Assembly (NCBI GenBank): GCA_031276615.1
Contig: JAISND010000114.1
Span: 1-11,014, forward strand
Reading direction: 5' to 3'
Length of the DNA: 11,014 nucleotides
From: Treponema sp.
Lineage (GTDB): Bacteria; Spirochaetota; Spirochaetia; Treponematales; Breznakiellaceae
A model generated the notes under the pieces. The model was given only the letters and a program-made list of their open reading frames with translations, was not told the DNA's origin and did no database searches. Both the position numbers and the translations under genes were made by a program. The stretch's first letter is position 1, and every line of letters starts with the position of its first letter. Of the stretch, positions 1 through 6,073 are shown one piece after another.

Positions 1-632
1 CGGGACCCGGCGATTCCTTTGACCGCGGTTCCGCGGGCGTCTACTATCGTTTCCCCGCGCCGGCGCGGCGCGCCGCCGCCGCGGGCGCGGCGGGCGGGCC
101 CGCGGCCGGCTTCCCTCTCAGGGTGTCCCGTATTTCCCTGACGGCGGAACGTAACGCCGCGGACAGGGCGAACATTCTCGACGGCATAGACTGCGGCCTC
201 GGCCTCTCCCTGAGGCTGCCCGGCCGGCACGCGCCGCTGGGGATCAGTTTTTCCGCGGCCGCGAAGGGCAAAACTTCCGCGGACGAAACGCCACCGCCTT
301 ACCCCCTGCCCCGGGGGGAGTACCGCCTTGATTCCGCCAGGGTTTCGGGGGAACTTTCCTGGTCGCCCGCCCTGGGCGGCGGCAGGGGCGGCGGCGCTTC
401 CCTGTGGCTTCCGCGCGGCCTCCAGCTCAGAACGAAATTCGGCTGCGGGCTTGACGCGGAGGAAAAAGGCGCCTGGGACGCCTCCTTTACGGCGGCGGTC
501 CGTTTCAGGTACGGAAGGCTGAGCCTGAAAGTCGCTACCCCGGAATTTGCCGTATCAGGCGAAGATTCCACAGCCCGGAGCGCCGCGCCGGAACAGTGGA
601 AATGCAGCGTTTCATGGAGGGTGGAAAAATAG
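1..632 (+). CDS. C-terminal part of a putative beta-barrel-like (possibly outer-membrane) protein, 5' end outside the window
   Basis: The reading frame is open from base 3 to a TAG stop at 630-632, giving about 209 residues with no start needed inside the window. Codons are strongly GC-ending, as in the neighbouring genes, which argues it is real. The visible part begins with a YYRFPAP segment, then an Ala/Gly/Arg-rich low-complexity run, then repeated stretches in which polar and hydrophobic residues alternate (for example RVSRISLTAE, GLGLSLRLPG, FTAAVRFRYG, LSLKVATPEF). It ends with a short strand SVSWRVEK. This pattern is typical of beta-barrel or beta-sandwich proteins, and a final strand at the C-terminus fits an outer-membrane protein. 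I recognise no family motif, so the function is unknown. The internal GTG at 123 is only a codon of the longer gene. It converges on the Rsm22-like gene, with 78 bases between the stops. Confidence 0.7.
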   Translation, partial: GPGDSFDRGSAGVYYRFPAPARRAAAAGAAGGPAAGFPLRVSRISLTAERNAADRANILDGIDCGLGLSLRLPGRHAPLGISFSAAAKGKTSADETPPPYPLPRGEYRLDSARVSGELSWSPALGGGRGGGASLWLPRGLQLRTKFGCGLDAEEKGAWDASFTAAVRFRYGRLSLKVATPEFAVSGEDSTARSAAPEQWKCSVSWRVEK

Positions 633-654
633 GCTCCGGAAACTTCAGTTTCCG
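624..654 (-). terminator. Probable intrinsic terminator of the ptsI-der-rsm22 operon
   Basis: Read on the minus strand, a perfect 7-bp stem CGGAAAC/GTTTCCG closes a TGAA loop at 654-637. It is followed after GAGCCTA by a run of five T at 629-625. It lies about 57 bases past the stop of the last minus-strand gene, between two convergent genes. The T run falls inside the last codons of the plus-strand gene. On the plus strand the same hairpin has no T run, so it would act mainly on minus-strand transcripts. The gap between stem and T run makes it a moderate rather than strong terminator. Confidence 0.45.
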
Positions 655-710
655 CCGAACCGGAGATTCGCCAACAACCGCTAAAAATGAACTTCCCCCG
701 TAAGGGCGCG

Positions 711-1955
711 CTATGAAAGCAGTGTAACCAGCAGCGCCCCGCTTTTCGGGTCCCGCAGCGGCGTCTTTGGCGCGGCACAGTCCGCGGCGGATAACAGCGC
801 GCCGGAGGGGATTTTTTCAACGGCGCTTCTGTTCCCCTCGACAAGTACCAGCCCCTGCCCGGAACAGCCGTAGCGGCCGTAAGGCCCCCTGTTCAGCGGG
901 AAGGCGTCGGAGATAACGCGGATGGCCGGCTGCGGCGGGCAAAGCCCGGCCTCTTGCGGCCCCGCGAACAGAAAGCTCAACACGGCCCGTTCCTTGGGCA
1001 GCCCCGCCGCGGCGGAAAGGCGGCGCAGTTCCCGGGGCGCGTCTTTTGTATCAAAGGCAAAGTGACACCAGCGCCCCTTGCCCGGCCCGCCGCGCCGGCC
1101 CGCCGCGCCCTTTCCGCCGGGAAAGGGGCAGGTTCCCGCGTGGGGGCAGGGGGAAAGCGGAACGCGGCCTTTTTCAATAAGGGCGCTTCTCAGGGCGCTG
1201 ATAAATTCGCCGGAACGGGGAACGCCCGGCTCGACGACAAGGACGGAACCGGAAGCGCCGGAGAATCCGGTGAGAAACCCCGCCGAGTATTCCGCATAAC
1301 GGCGCATTTCCTCCGGGCGGTGAGTATCGCCGTACATTTCGTTGAATACGTTTACCGCGCAGACCAGGGAGGCGGCCCCGCCCCTGCGCAAAGCGGGCCT
1401 GAAACCGGCCGCCTTTCCGCCGCCCGGCGGCAGAAGGCCCCTGACGCCGGCGCTTCCCCTGACGGTTCTGATTCTCCAGGGGCAGGCCCCGCCGCCGTCC
1501 GGCGGGCAGAATTCCGCAAGGGCTGAAAAAATTTTTTTCCCGGCCTCCAGAACCGCGGCGCCGCGGTCAACGCAGCAGAATTCAAGCGGCAGGGCGCGGA
1601 GTTCCGGCCGGGATATCCACAGCGCCAGGACAAGGGTAAGGGGACCCGTTCCAAAATCAATTACGGAACTTCCGGGGGAAAGCGAAATGTCCAGCGACGG
1701 CAAAAGGCGGCAGAGCCGGTACAGGTTCCAGGGCATAAAACAGCGCAGATAGGCGGAGAGCAGATTCGGCCTGCCCAGGTAGGAAAGTTTCCGCTCCCCG
1801 CGGCCGCTGGTAAGAAGCCGGGACAGCTCCGCGACATCGCCGGGAAGCGCCGCGCGGAAGGACCCGGAAACGGGAAAGGTTCTGTCGACAAGGCCGGGGA
1901 CAGCGTCAAGGACACGGCAAATCTCCGGTCCCGGAGAAGCAAAGATCGTGTTCAC
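711..1955 (-). CDS. Rsm22/METTL17-family small-subunit ribosome assembly protein, methyltransferase-like
   Basis: This encodes about 414 residues from a GTG start. A Rossmann methyltransferase core begins with the SAM-binding motif SVIDFGTGP (residues 97-105), preceded by YLRCFMPWNLYRL; later come VCAVNVFNEM and VVEPG (about 240-244). Four cysteines have the arrangement of the Rsm22 family: CPHAGTC (270 and 276), WCHF (297), and YGC (364). In the mitochondrial homologue METTL17 such cysteines are reported to hold a [4Fe-4S] cluster. Rsm22 proteins act in small-subunit ribosome assembly; a methyl target is not established. An insertion rich in Gly, Lys and Arg separates C276 from WC297. The start is chosen at GTG 1955 because it overlaps the previous stop as GTGA; an in-frame ATG at 2015 would overlap the upstream gene by 64 bases. 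No clear Shine-Dalgarno is seen, consistent with coupled re-initiation. It is last in its operon. Confidence 0.8.
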   Translation of the reverse strand: MNTIFASPGPEICRVLDAVPGLVDRTFPVSGSFRAALPGDVAELSRLLTSGRGERKLSYLGRPNLLSAYLRCFMPWNLYRLCRLLPSLDISLSPGSSVIDFGTGPLTLVLALWISRPELRALPLEFCCVDRGAAVLEAGKKIFSALAEFCPPDGGGACPWRIRTVRGSAGVRGLLPPGGGKAAGFRPALRRGGAASLVCAVNVFNEMYGDTHRPEEMRRYAEYSAGFLTGFSGASGSVLVVEPGVPRSGEFISALRSALIEKGRVPLSPCPHAGTCPFPGGKGAAGRRGGPGKGRWCHFAFDTKDAPRELRRLSAAAGLPKERAVLSFLFAGPQEAGLCPPQPAIRVISDAFPLNRGPYGRYGCSGQGLVLVEGNRSAVEKIPSGALLSAADCAAPKTPLRDPKSGALLVTLLS

Positions 1956-2182
1956 CTGCTGTTTTTGTAATGGTTGTACAGTTCTTCCCCGACACAGTCC
2001 TTCGCGTATTTGCACCAGCCGGTACAGTTCTGTACATCGTTGTAGGCAACAAACCCGCAGCCGCAGGTAACCTGTCTGTCAACGGAAAATATTTCTATTT
2101 CGGCGCCGCAATCGGGGCAGATCCTGATCTCCAGAGTCGGCGTCCCCTTTATTGCCGCGGAACCGGGGCACTGTGTGATCAC
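1952..2182 (-). CDS. Small eight-cysteine, zinc-ribbon-like protein of unknown function
   Basis: This encodes 76 residues and has eight cysteines at 5, 22, 25, 40, 42, 53, 57 and 63. The CPDCG knuckle (22-25) and the CGCGF turn (40-44) look like the two halves of a zinc ribbon. A second cluster, NCTGWCKYAKDCVGEE (52-67), gives a C-x3-C-x5-C pattern that could bind a second metal or an Fe-S cluster. I do not recognise a named family. It starts with GTG at 2182, which overlaps the stop of the MerR gene as GTGA. A good ribosome binding site (GGGAG) stands nine bases before it. Its own stop overlaps the GTG of the Rsm22-like gene. Being wedged between der/MerR and an Rsm22-type gene suggests a role in ribosome assembly or in metal supply to the Rsm22 protein, but that is inference from position. 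Confidence 0.8.
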   Translation of the reverse strand: MITQCPGSAAIKGTPTLEIRICPDCGAEIEIFSVDRQVTCGCGFVAYNDVQNCTGWCKYAKDCVGEELYNHYKNSR

Positions 2183-2496
2183 GGGTTCTTCTCCCTGATT
2201 ATAAGATAAAGCTCCATGAGCTGGGAACGCAGGGCCATTATCTGGGCGTGAAGATCCTGCCCTTCGCCGGAAAGCTCGCGGTAAAGCTGCTCCCGCGCGC
2301 CCTCAACGGTAAAATGCCGTTCGTGGAGCAGATGCTTGAGGCGCAGCAAAAGCTGCAAACCCCTGTCCGAGTAAAGGCGTTTCCCCTGGTAATCCTTTTT
2401 CGGCTGAATCAGCGGCACCTCCCGTTCCCAGTACCGGATTACATGGCTTTTCACCCGCAGCAGCCGGGCCGCTTCGGCGGCGGTATAGGATTTCAC
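2179..2496 (-). CDS. MerR-type HTH transcriptional regulator, short form
   Basis: This encodes 105 residues. The N-terminal half is a MerR winged helix-turn-helix: SYTAAEAARLLRV (3-15) is the first helix pair, HVIRYWEREVPLI (18-30) the recognition region with the RYWE signature, and GKRLYSDRGLQLLLRLKHLL (38-57) the wing and following helices. The C-terminal part (about 70-103) is a short helix likely to form the antiparallel dimer coiled coil. There is no separate effector-binding domain and no cysteine cluster, so it is not a classical metal sensor. This short form with W-E-R-E-x-P resembles the stand-alone MerR proteins of deltaproteobacteria and spirochaetes, whose targets are mostly unknown. 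It starts with GTG at 2496, overlapping the der stop as GTGA, with AGGGG upstream as ribosome binding site. It sits in the operon and could regulate it. Confidence 0.88.
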   Translation of the reverse strand: MKSYTAAEAARLLRVKSHVIRYWEREVPLIQPKKDYQGKRLYSDRGLQLLLRLKHLLHERHFTVEGAREQLYRELSGEGQDLHAQIMALRSQLMELYLIIREKNP

Positions 2497-4064
2497 CGCT
2501 GCCCCTTTTTCCGGCCGCGCCCGCCGGAACGTCCCTTGCCCGGACTGCCGCGCCCGCCGGGACGATTCCCCCCGCCGGGAGCCGCGCCGGGACCTTTACG
2601 GCCTCCCTCCGCGGAAGCGCGAATCTCAACCAAAACCGGGACAAGCGAAAATCCAAGCCCCCTGCGAATTTTATTTCTGAGATAGGAAACGTAGGCCTCG
2701 CCGACCGCCTGGGGGCGGGATGCAAAAAAGATAAAACCCACCGGGTTTACCGAACTCTGCACGGCGTACTTTATCCTGAAACGGGTATTGGGGCCGGAAG
2801 GCGGCGGATATTCCTCAAGCCAGCGCTCAAGCTCGGCGTTAAGCCTGCCTGTCTCGATCTGCGTATTGAGCTGGCGGTACATCGTGACGGCCGTGTCGAG
2901 AAGCCTGTCTGTTCCCGCTCCGTCCTTCGCGCTTACCGCCACAATGGGGGCGTATTCCATCTTGCCGAAGAGAAAACGGATTCGGTCCGAGATCGCCTCA
3001 AAGCTGTTTTTTACCCTGGGCACAAGATCCCACTTGTTGAGCACCATGATGATGCCCCTGCCTTTGTCGTGGGCCAGGGCCGCGATTTTCTTGTCCTGAT
3101 CGGTAAGCCCTTCCTGCGCGTCTATCATAAGCAGCACAATATCGGCCTCGCCTATGGTTTTAATCGCCCTGTTTACCGAATAATATTCGATGTTTTCGCT
3201 TACCCTGCTTTTTCTGCGAATTCCCGCGGTATCGAGAATCACGAAGTCCCTTGATTTCCAGGAGAAGGAACCTTCAACCACGTCGCGGGTAGTGCCGGGT
3301 ATTTCGCTTACAAGGGAAGCTTCGGAGGAGGTAAGCCGGTTTGAAAGGGTTGACTTCCCGGTATTCGGTTTTCCCAGAAGGGCGATGCGGATTTTTTCCT
3401 TCCCCTCCTCCTCCTCGATCCGTGAAAAATCGAGCCGGGAAATGATTTCGCCCTCCAGTTCGCCGATATTGTCCCCGTGTTCCGCCGAGACGGGAAAAAT
3501 CTTTTCAAAGCCGCAGGCCAGGAGATTCCAGGCCTCCGCCCCGCGTCTGCCGCCTTCGGTCTTGTTCACCGCCACGACGAGTCTGTCCCGAAAGGGACGC
3601 AGTATTTTGATGAACTCCTCGTCCTCCGGGGTAAGCTCGCCGGCCTCGAGCAGGAGAATCACCAGATCCGCGCGTTTGACTGTCTCCAGGGTTTTTCCGG
3701 TTACAAGATCGTCAAGGCTTCCGCTTTCCGGCCGGACGCCGCGCTTCGGCGCGGCAGTATGTCCCGGCGCCCCGCGTTCCAGCCTGAAACCGCCGGTGTC
3801 GACAAGCCGCACCGGCCTGCCCGCGATAAAGCCGTCCGTCTCCACCGGGTCGCGGGTCACCCCCGGCGTGGGATCCGTAATTGCCCGGCGCCTGCGGAGC
3901 AGCCGGTTGAACAGGGTGGACTTCCCCACATTGGGGCGTCCCACGAGGGCCACGACCGGGAGATTGCGGTATTGCATACCCCGGTATTCCATACCGCGGT
4001 ATTCCCCGGGGGAGAAGCCCGGGCCTTCGGCGTCCGGCGTCCCGGTTTCGCGGTTAAACTCCAT
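2493..4064 (-). CDS. der: Ribosome-associated double GTPase Der (EngA)
   Basis: Der is a tandem-domain GTPase needed for large ribosomal subunit assembly. From ATG 4064 it has 523 residues. G domain 1 has GRPNVGKS (42-49), the TPGVTRD switch, LVDTGG and NKTE (167-170); the last Asp of the usual NKxD is Glu here. G domain 2 has GKPNTGKS (231-238), IPGTTRD, LDTAG, NKWD (343-346) and SAKDGAG. A KH-like C-terminal domain follows (TRFRIKYAVQ, PVGFIFFASRP). The last 45 or so residues are a Gly/Arg/Lys-rich basic tail that may touch rRNA. The N-terminus is uncertain: ATG 4064 overlaps the ptsI stop by 11 bases and has a poor ribosome binding site, while ATG 3992 and ATG 3977, each inside a 15-base repeat just before G domain 1, give the more usual length. 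An in-frame ATG at 4103 is deeper in ptsI and unlikely. Confidence 0.95.
   Translation of the reverse strand: MEFNRETGTPDAEGPGFSPGEYRGMEYRGMQYRNLPVVALVGRPNVGKSTLFNRLLRRRRAITDPTPGVTRDPVETDGFIAGRPVRLVDTGGFRLERGAPGHTAAPKRGVRPESGSLDDLVTGKTLETVKRADLVILLLEAGELTPEDEEFIKILRPFRDRLVVAVNKTEGGRRGAEAWNLLACGFEKIFPVSAEHGDNIGELEGEIISRLDFSRIEEEEGKEKIRIALLGKPNTGKSTLSNRLTSSEASLVSEIPGTTRDVVEGSFSWKSRDFVILDTAGIRRKSRVSENIEYYSVNRAIKTIGEADIVLLMIDAQEGLTDQDKKIAALAHDKGRGIIMVLNKWDLVPRVKNSFEAISDRIRFLFGKMEYAPIVAVSAKDGAGTDRLLDTAVTMYRQLNTQIETGRLNAELERWLEEYPPPSGPNTRFRIKYAVQSSVNPVGFIFFASRPQAVGEAYVSYLRNKIRRGLGFSLVPVLVEIRASAEGGRKGPGAAPGGGNRPGGRGSPGKGRSGGRGRKKGQR
3966..4004 (-). repeat. 15-base tandem repeat with internal palindrome at the 5' end of der
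   Basis: Read on the minus strand, GAATACCGCGGTATG (4004-3990) is followed directly by GAATACCGGGGTATG (3989-3975), identical at 14 of 15 positions, and then by a partial third unit CAATACCGC (3974-3966). The unit encodes Glu-Tyr-Arg-Gly-Met in frame. The first contains a perfect 12-base palindrome, ATACCGCGGTAT (3991-4002). Each full unit ends in an ATG that could serve as a der start. The repeat may have arisen by slippage and could fold over the start region. Confidence 0.75.
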
Positions 4065-5805
4065 AACGCCCGCCGGGGAAATTCTTCGCCATCCATTCCT
4101 CAATGACTGAACGGACTCCGTCTACGGAACGGCCCTCCAGGGCTTTCTCCGCCAGGGCCTTGCAGCCGGCAAAACTGACGCCCCTGATGATCTGCTTGAC
4201 AACGGGAATGGAAGAGGCGGCCATGCTGAATTCATCAAGCCCGAGCCCCACAAGCAGCGCGGTGACGGCGGGGTCCCCGGCAAGCTCGCCGCACATGGCG
4301 GCCTTGATGCCCTTTTCATGCGCCGCGTTTATGGTCCGTTCAAGGAAACGGAGAACCGCCGGGTGGCAGGGCTGCCCCAGATAATTCACCTTTTCGTTTC
4401 CCCTGTCCGCGGCAAGGGTATACTGGATAAGATCGTTGGTGCCAAGGGAAAAGAAATCCGATTTTTCGGCGAGAATGTCCGCGGTCATCGCGGCCGAAGG
4501 AATCTCGATCATGGTGCCCACCTCAATGTCTTCGGCAAAGGGGTAGGACTTCTTCCGGCATTCTTCGCGGGCATCGTCAAAAAGGGCACGGGCGCGTTCC
4601 AGCTCTTCAATGCCGGAGATCATGGGGAACATTATTCTCACGTTGCCGTCGATGCTGGCGCGCAGTATGGCCCGGAGCTGGGCCTTGAAAAGTTCAGGGT
4701 TGGCCAGGGAAAAACGGATCGCGCGCCAGCCCAGCAGAGGGTTCTTTTCATCCAGGGCCTGGAGATCGGGAAGTATCTTGTCGCCGCCCACGTCCACGGT
4801 TCTGATGGTTACCGGAAGTTTCCCCATGGTTTTAAGCACATGGCGGTAGGCGCGGAGCTGCGTTTCCTCCTCGGCGGATTTGCCCGGAGCAAGAAAGAGA
4901 AATTCCGAACGGTAGAGGCCGATGCCTTCGGCGCCGTAGCGGGACACCTGTTCAGCCTCTTCGGGGAATTCGATATTCGCCTTGACTGCTATCCGGTGAC
5001 CGTCCAGGGTTTCGGCGGGAAGCTCCCGAAGGCCAAGCAGCCTGTCGGCCCGCTTCCTGAACTGCTTCTCCTCGCCTTCATGCCGGACAAGGACTCCCCT
5101 GTCGGGATTTGTCACCACGGTGCCGGAGCTTCCGTTCAGCACGATCTTTTCGCCGTTTTTGATCTCCCGGGAAAGAACGGAAAGGCCGAGTACCGCGGGG
5201 ATATTGAATGCCCGCGCCAGAATCGCCGTATGCGAAGTACGGCTTCCCGCGTCCATGGCAAGTCCCTTGACGCGGGCCTTGTTCATCACCAGCGCGTCGG
5301 AAGGAAGCAGATCGTGAACGACGAGGATCACGTCTTCCTTGAGATCGGCCAGGGAAAAACGGGTAACCGAGAGGAGTTTGTTGATAAGCCGGCGGGACAC
5401 GTCGGAGATGTCCGCCGCGCGTTCCCGGAACAGCGGATCCGGTGAAGCCCCAAGTTTTTGCGTAAGCTCATGGGACAGATCCCAGACGATCCACTCGATG
5501 TTCTGGAGCTTGTTTTTCAGCCTGTTTTTCAGCTGATCGTGAAATTCGGTATCTTCCAGCATAAGGAGGTGGGCTTCAAAAATATCCGCCTGCTCCCTGC
5601 TCATCTCCCGGGAAGCCTGTTCATGCAGGGCCCGCACTTCTTTCACCGCTTCCGCGACGGCCTTCTCAAAGCGTTCCCATTCGGAATCCGCCTGGGCCTT
5701 CCTGATGGCATAACGGGGAATCTCCGGAAAATCATCTTCCAGATAAAGAAAAGCCCGGCCTATGGCGATACCGGCCGAAGCCGGAATGCCCGTATATGTT
5801 TTCAT
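4054..5805 (-). CDS. ptsI: PTS enzyme I (phosphoenolpyruvate-protein phosphotransferase)
   Basis: Enzyme I takes phosphate from PEP and passes it to HPr, the first cytoplasmic step of sugar uptake by the phosphotransferase system. From ATG 5805 it has 583 residues, close to the usual 575. The start gives MKTYTGIPASAGIAIG, the typical N-terminus; the open frame continues upstream to 5880 but without family similarity. The HPr-binding and phospho-His domain includes SRTSHTAILAR with the active His192 (usual GGRTSH is GSRTSH here). The PEP-binding barrel has GIGLYRSEF (294-302), TVDVGGDK, GTNDLIQYTLAADRGNE and MCGELAGDP with the active Cys505. There is no N-terminal GAF domain, so it is not the nitrogen-type PtsP. 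No ptsH is next to it; HPr must be encoded elsewhere. It heads the minus-strand operon and its stop overlaps the likely der start. Ribosome binding site is weak (TTGAG). Confidence 0.97.
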   Translation of the reverse strand: MKTYTGIPASAGIAIGRAFLYLEDDFPEIPRYAIRKAQADSEWERFEKAVAEAVKEVRALHEQASREMSREQADIFEAHLLMLEDTEFHDQLKNRLKNKLQNIEWIVWDLSHELTQKLGASPDPLFRERAADISDVSRRLINKLLSVTRFSLADLKEDVILVVHDLLPSDALVMNKARVKGLAMDAGSRTSHTAILARAFNIPAVLGLSVLSREIKNGEKIVLNGSSGTVVTNPDRGVLVRHEGEEKQFRKRADRLLGLRELPAETLDGHRIAVKANIEFPEEAEQVSRYGAEGIGLYRSEFLFLAPGKSAEEETQLRAYRHVLKTMGKLPVTIRTVDVGGDKILPDLQALDEKNPLLGWRAIRFSLANPELFKAQLRAILRASIDGNVRIMFPMISGIEELERARALFDDAREECRKKSYPFAEDIEVGTMIEIPSAAMTADILAEKSDFFSLGTNDLIQYTLAADRGNEKVNYLGQPCHPAVLRFLERTINAAHEKGIKAAMCGELAGDPAVTALLVGLGLDEFSMAASSIPVVKQIIRGVSFAGCKALAEKALEGRSVDGVRSVIEEWMAKNFPGGRYGV

Positions 5806-5850
5806 TTGCTCAAAGGATAATGCAAAACAGGTGAAATTGTCTATATTTTT

Positions 5851-5859
5851 TGGTATAAT
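5851..5859 (+). promoter_or_regulatory. Extended -10 promoter for the C4 protein/radical SAM unit
   Basis: TGGTATAAT is a perfect extended -10 element (TGn followed by TATAAT at 5854-5859). No good -35 box is seen 16-18 bases upstream, which extended -10 promoters tolerate. The expected start of transcription, about seven bases past the -10, falls at 5866-5867, which is the A of the ATG of the small gene. The mRNA may thus be leaderless; no ribosome binding site precedes that ATG. Confidence 0.5.
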
Positions 5860-5880
5860 GGCTGAAATGAGCGAAACCAA
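5852..5880 (-). promoter_or_regulatory. Candidate promoter for the ptsI operon
   Basis: On the minus strand, TTGGTT (5880-5875), a 17-base spacer and TATACC (5857-5852) make a weak sigma70-like promoter. A transcript would begin near 5845, leaving about 40 bases of leader before the ptsI ATG. The -35 box lies inside the first codons of the divergent small gene, and the -10 overlaps the -10 of the plus-strand promoter, so the two directions may compete. Confidence 0.4.
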
Positions 5881-6073
5881 CGAATCCGGCGGCCGTCCTC
5901 CGGGCCCGCCGAATTGCCTGAAATGCGCCTACTTCAAGGTTACCTGGAACCCGGACTTTCCCCGTTCCTGCGAAATCTTCGGCATCAAATGCCGTAACCT
6001 GCCTTCCCGGGAAGTGTTTCTCGCCGCCGGCGGCCACTGCCCGTCCTTCCGCCTGAAAAAAGGACTGAAATGA
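5867..6073 (+). CDS. Small C4 zinc-binding-like protein of an uncharacterised conserved type
   Basis: This encodes 68 residues from ATG 5867. After a Gly/Pro-rich N-terminus it has NCLKCAYFKVTW (16-27), FPRSCEIFGIK (31-41) and GHCPSF (56-61). The cysteines at 17, 20, 35 and 58 would make a four-Cys metal site; Cys42 is extra. The pattern C-x2-C-x-(Y/F)-F-x-(I/V)-T-W, then P-x-x-C-x-x-(F/M)-G-x-K, then P-S-x-x-V, ending in C-x-x-F, is one I know from small conserved bacterial proteins of unknown function; no activity is established. The start at 5867 is preferred over ATG 5858, which lies in the -10 element, and over 5762, which lies in ptsI. Its TGA overlaps the ATG of the radical SAM gene as ATGA, so the two are probably translated as a pair. 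Confidence 0.75.
   Translation: MSETNESGGRPPGPPNCLKCAYFKVTWNPDFPRSCEIFGIKCRNLPSREVFLAAGGHCPSFRLKKGLK

Noticed and set aside
299..844. Minus-strand open frame of 181 codons overlapping the left-edge gene and the end of the Rsm22-like gene
   Set aside because: It is antisense to clearly coding plus-strand sequence, overlaps the 3' end of the Rsm22-like gene in another frame, and has an Arg/Pro/Ser-rich composition typical of GC-rich shadow frames.
2198..2203. TATAAT on the minus strand near the end of the MerR gene, as a possible internal promoter for the Cys-rich gene
   Set aside because: It is part of the codons for Leu-Ile-Ile, and no -35-like hexamer lies 16-18 bases upstream; the GTGA overlap already explains expression by coupling.
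3190..4110. Plus-strand open frame of 306 codons opposite der
   Set aside because: Shadow of der; the Ser/Arg-rich translation has no motif, while the minus strand has complete Der GTPase motifs.
4318..5445. Plus-strand open frame of 375 codons opposite ptsI
   Set aside because: It is an antisense frame; the minus strand carries all enzyme I active-site motifs across the same span.
5806..5880. Upstream extension of ptsI to the ATG at 5880
   Set aside because: The extra 25 residues have no enzyme I similarity and would overlap the divergent gene and both promoters; the family N-terminus begins at ATG 5805.
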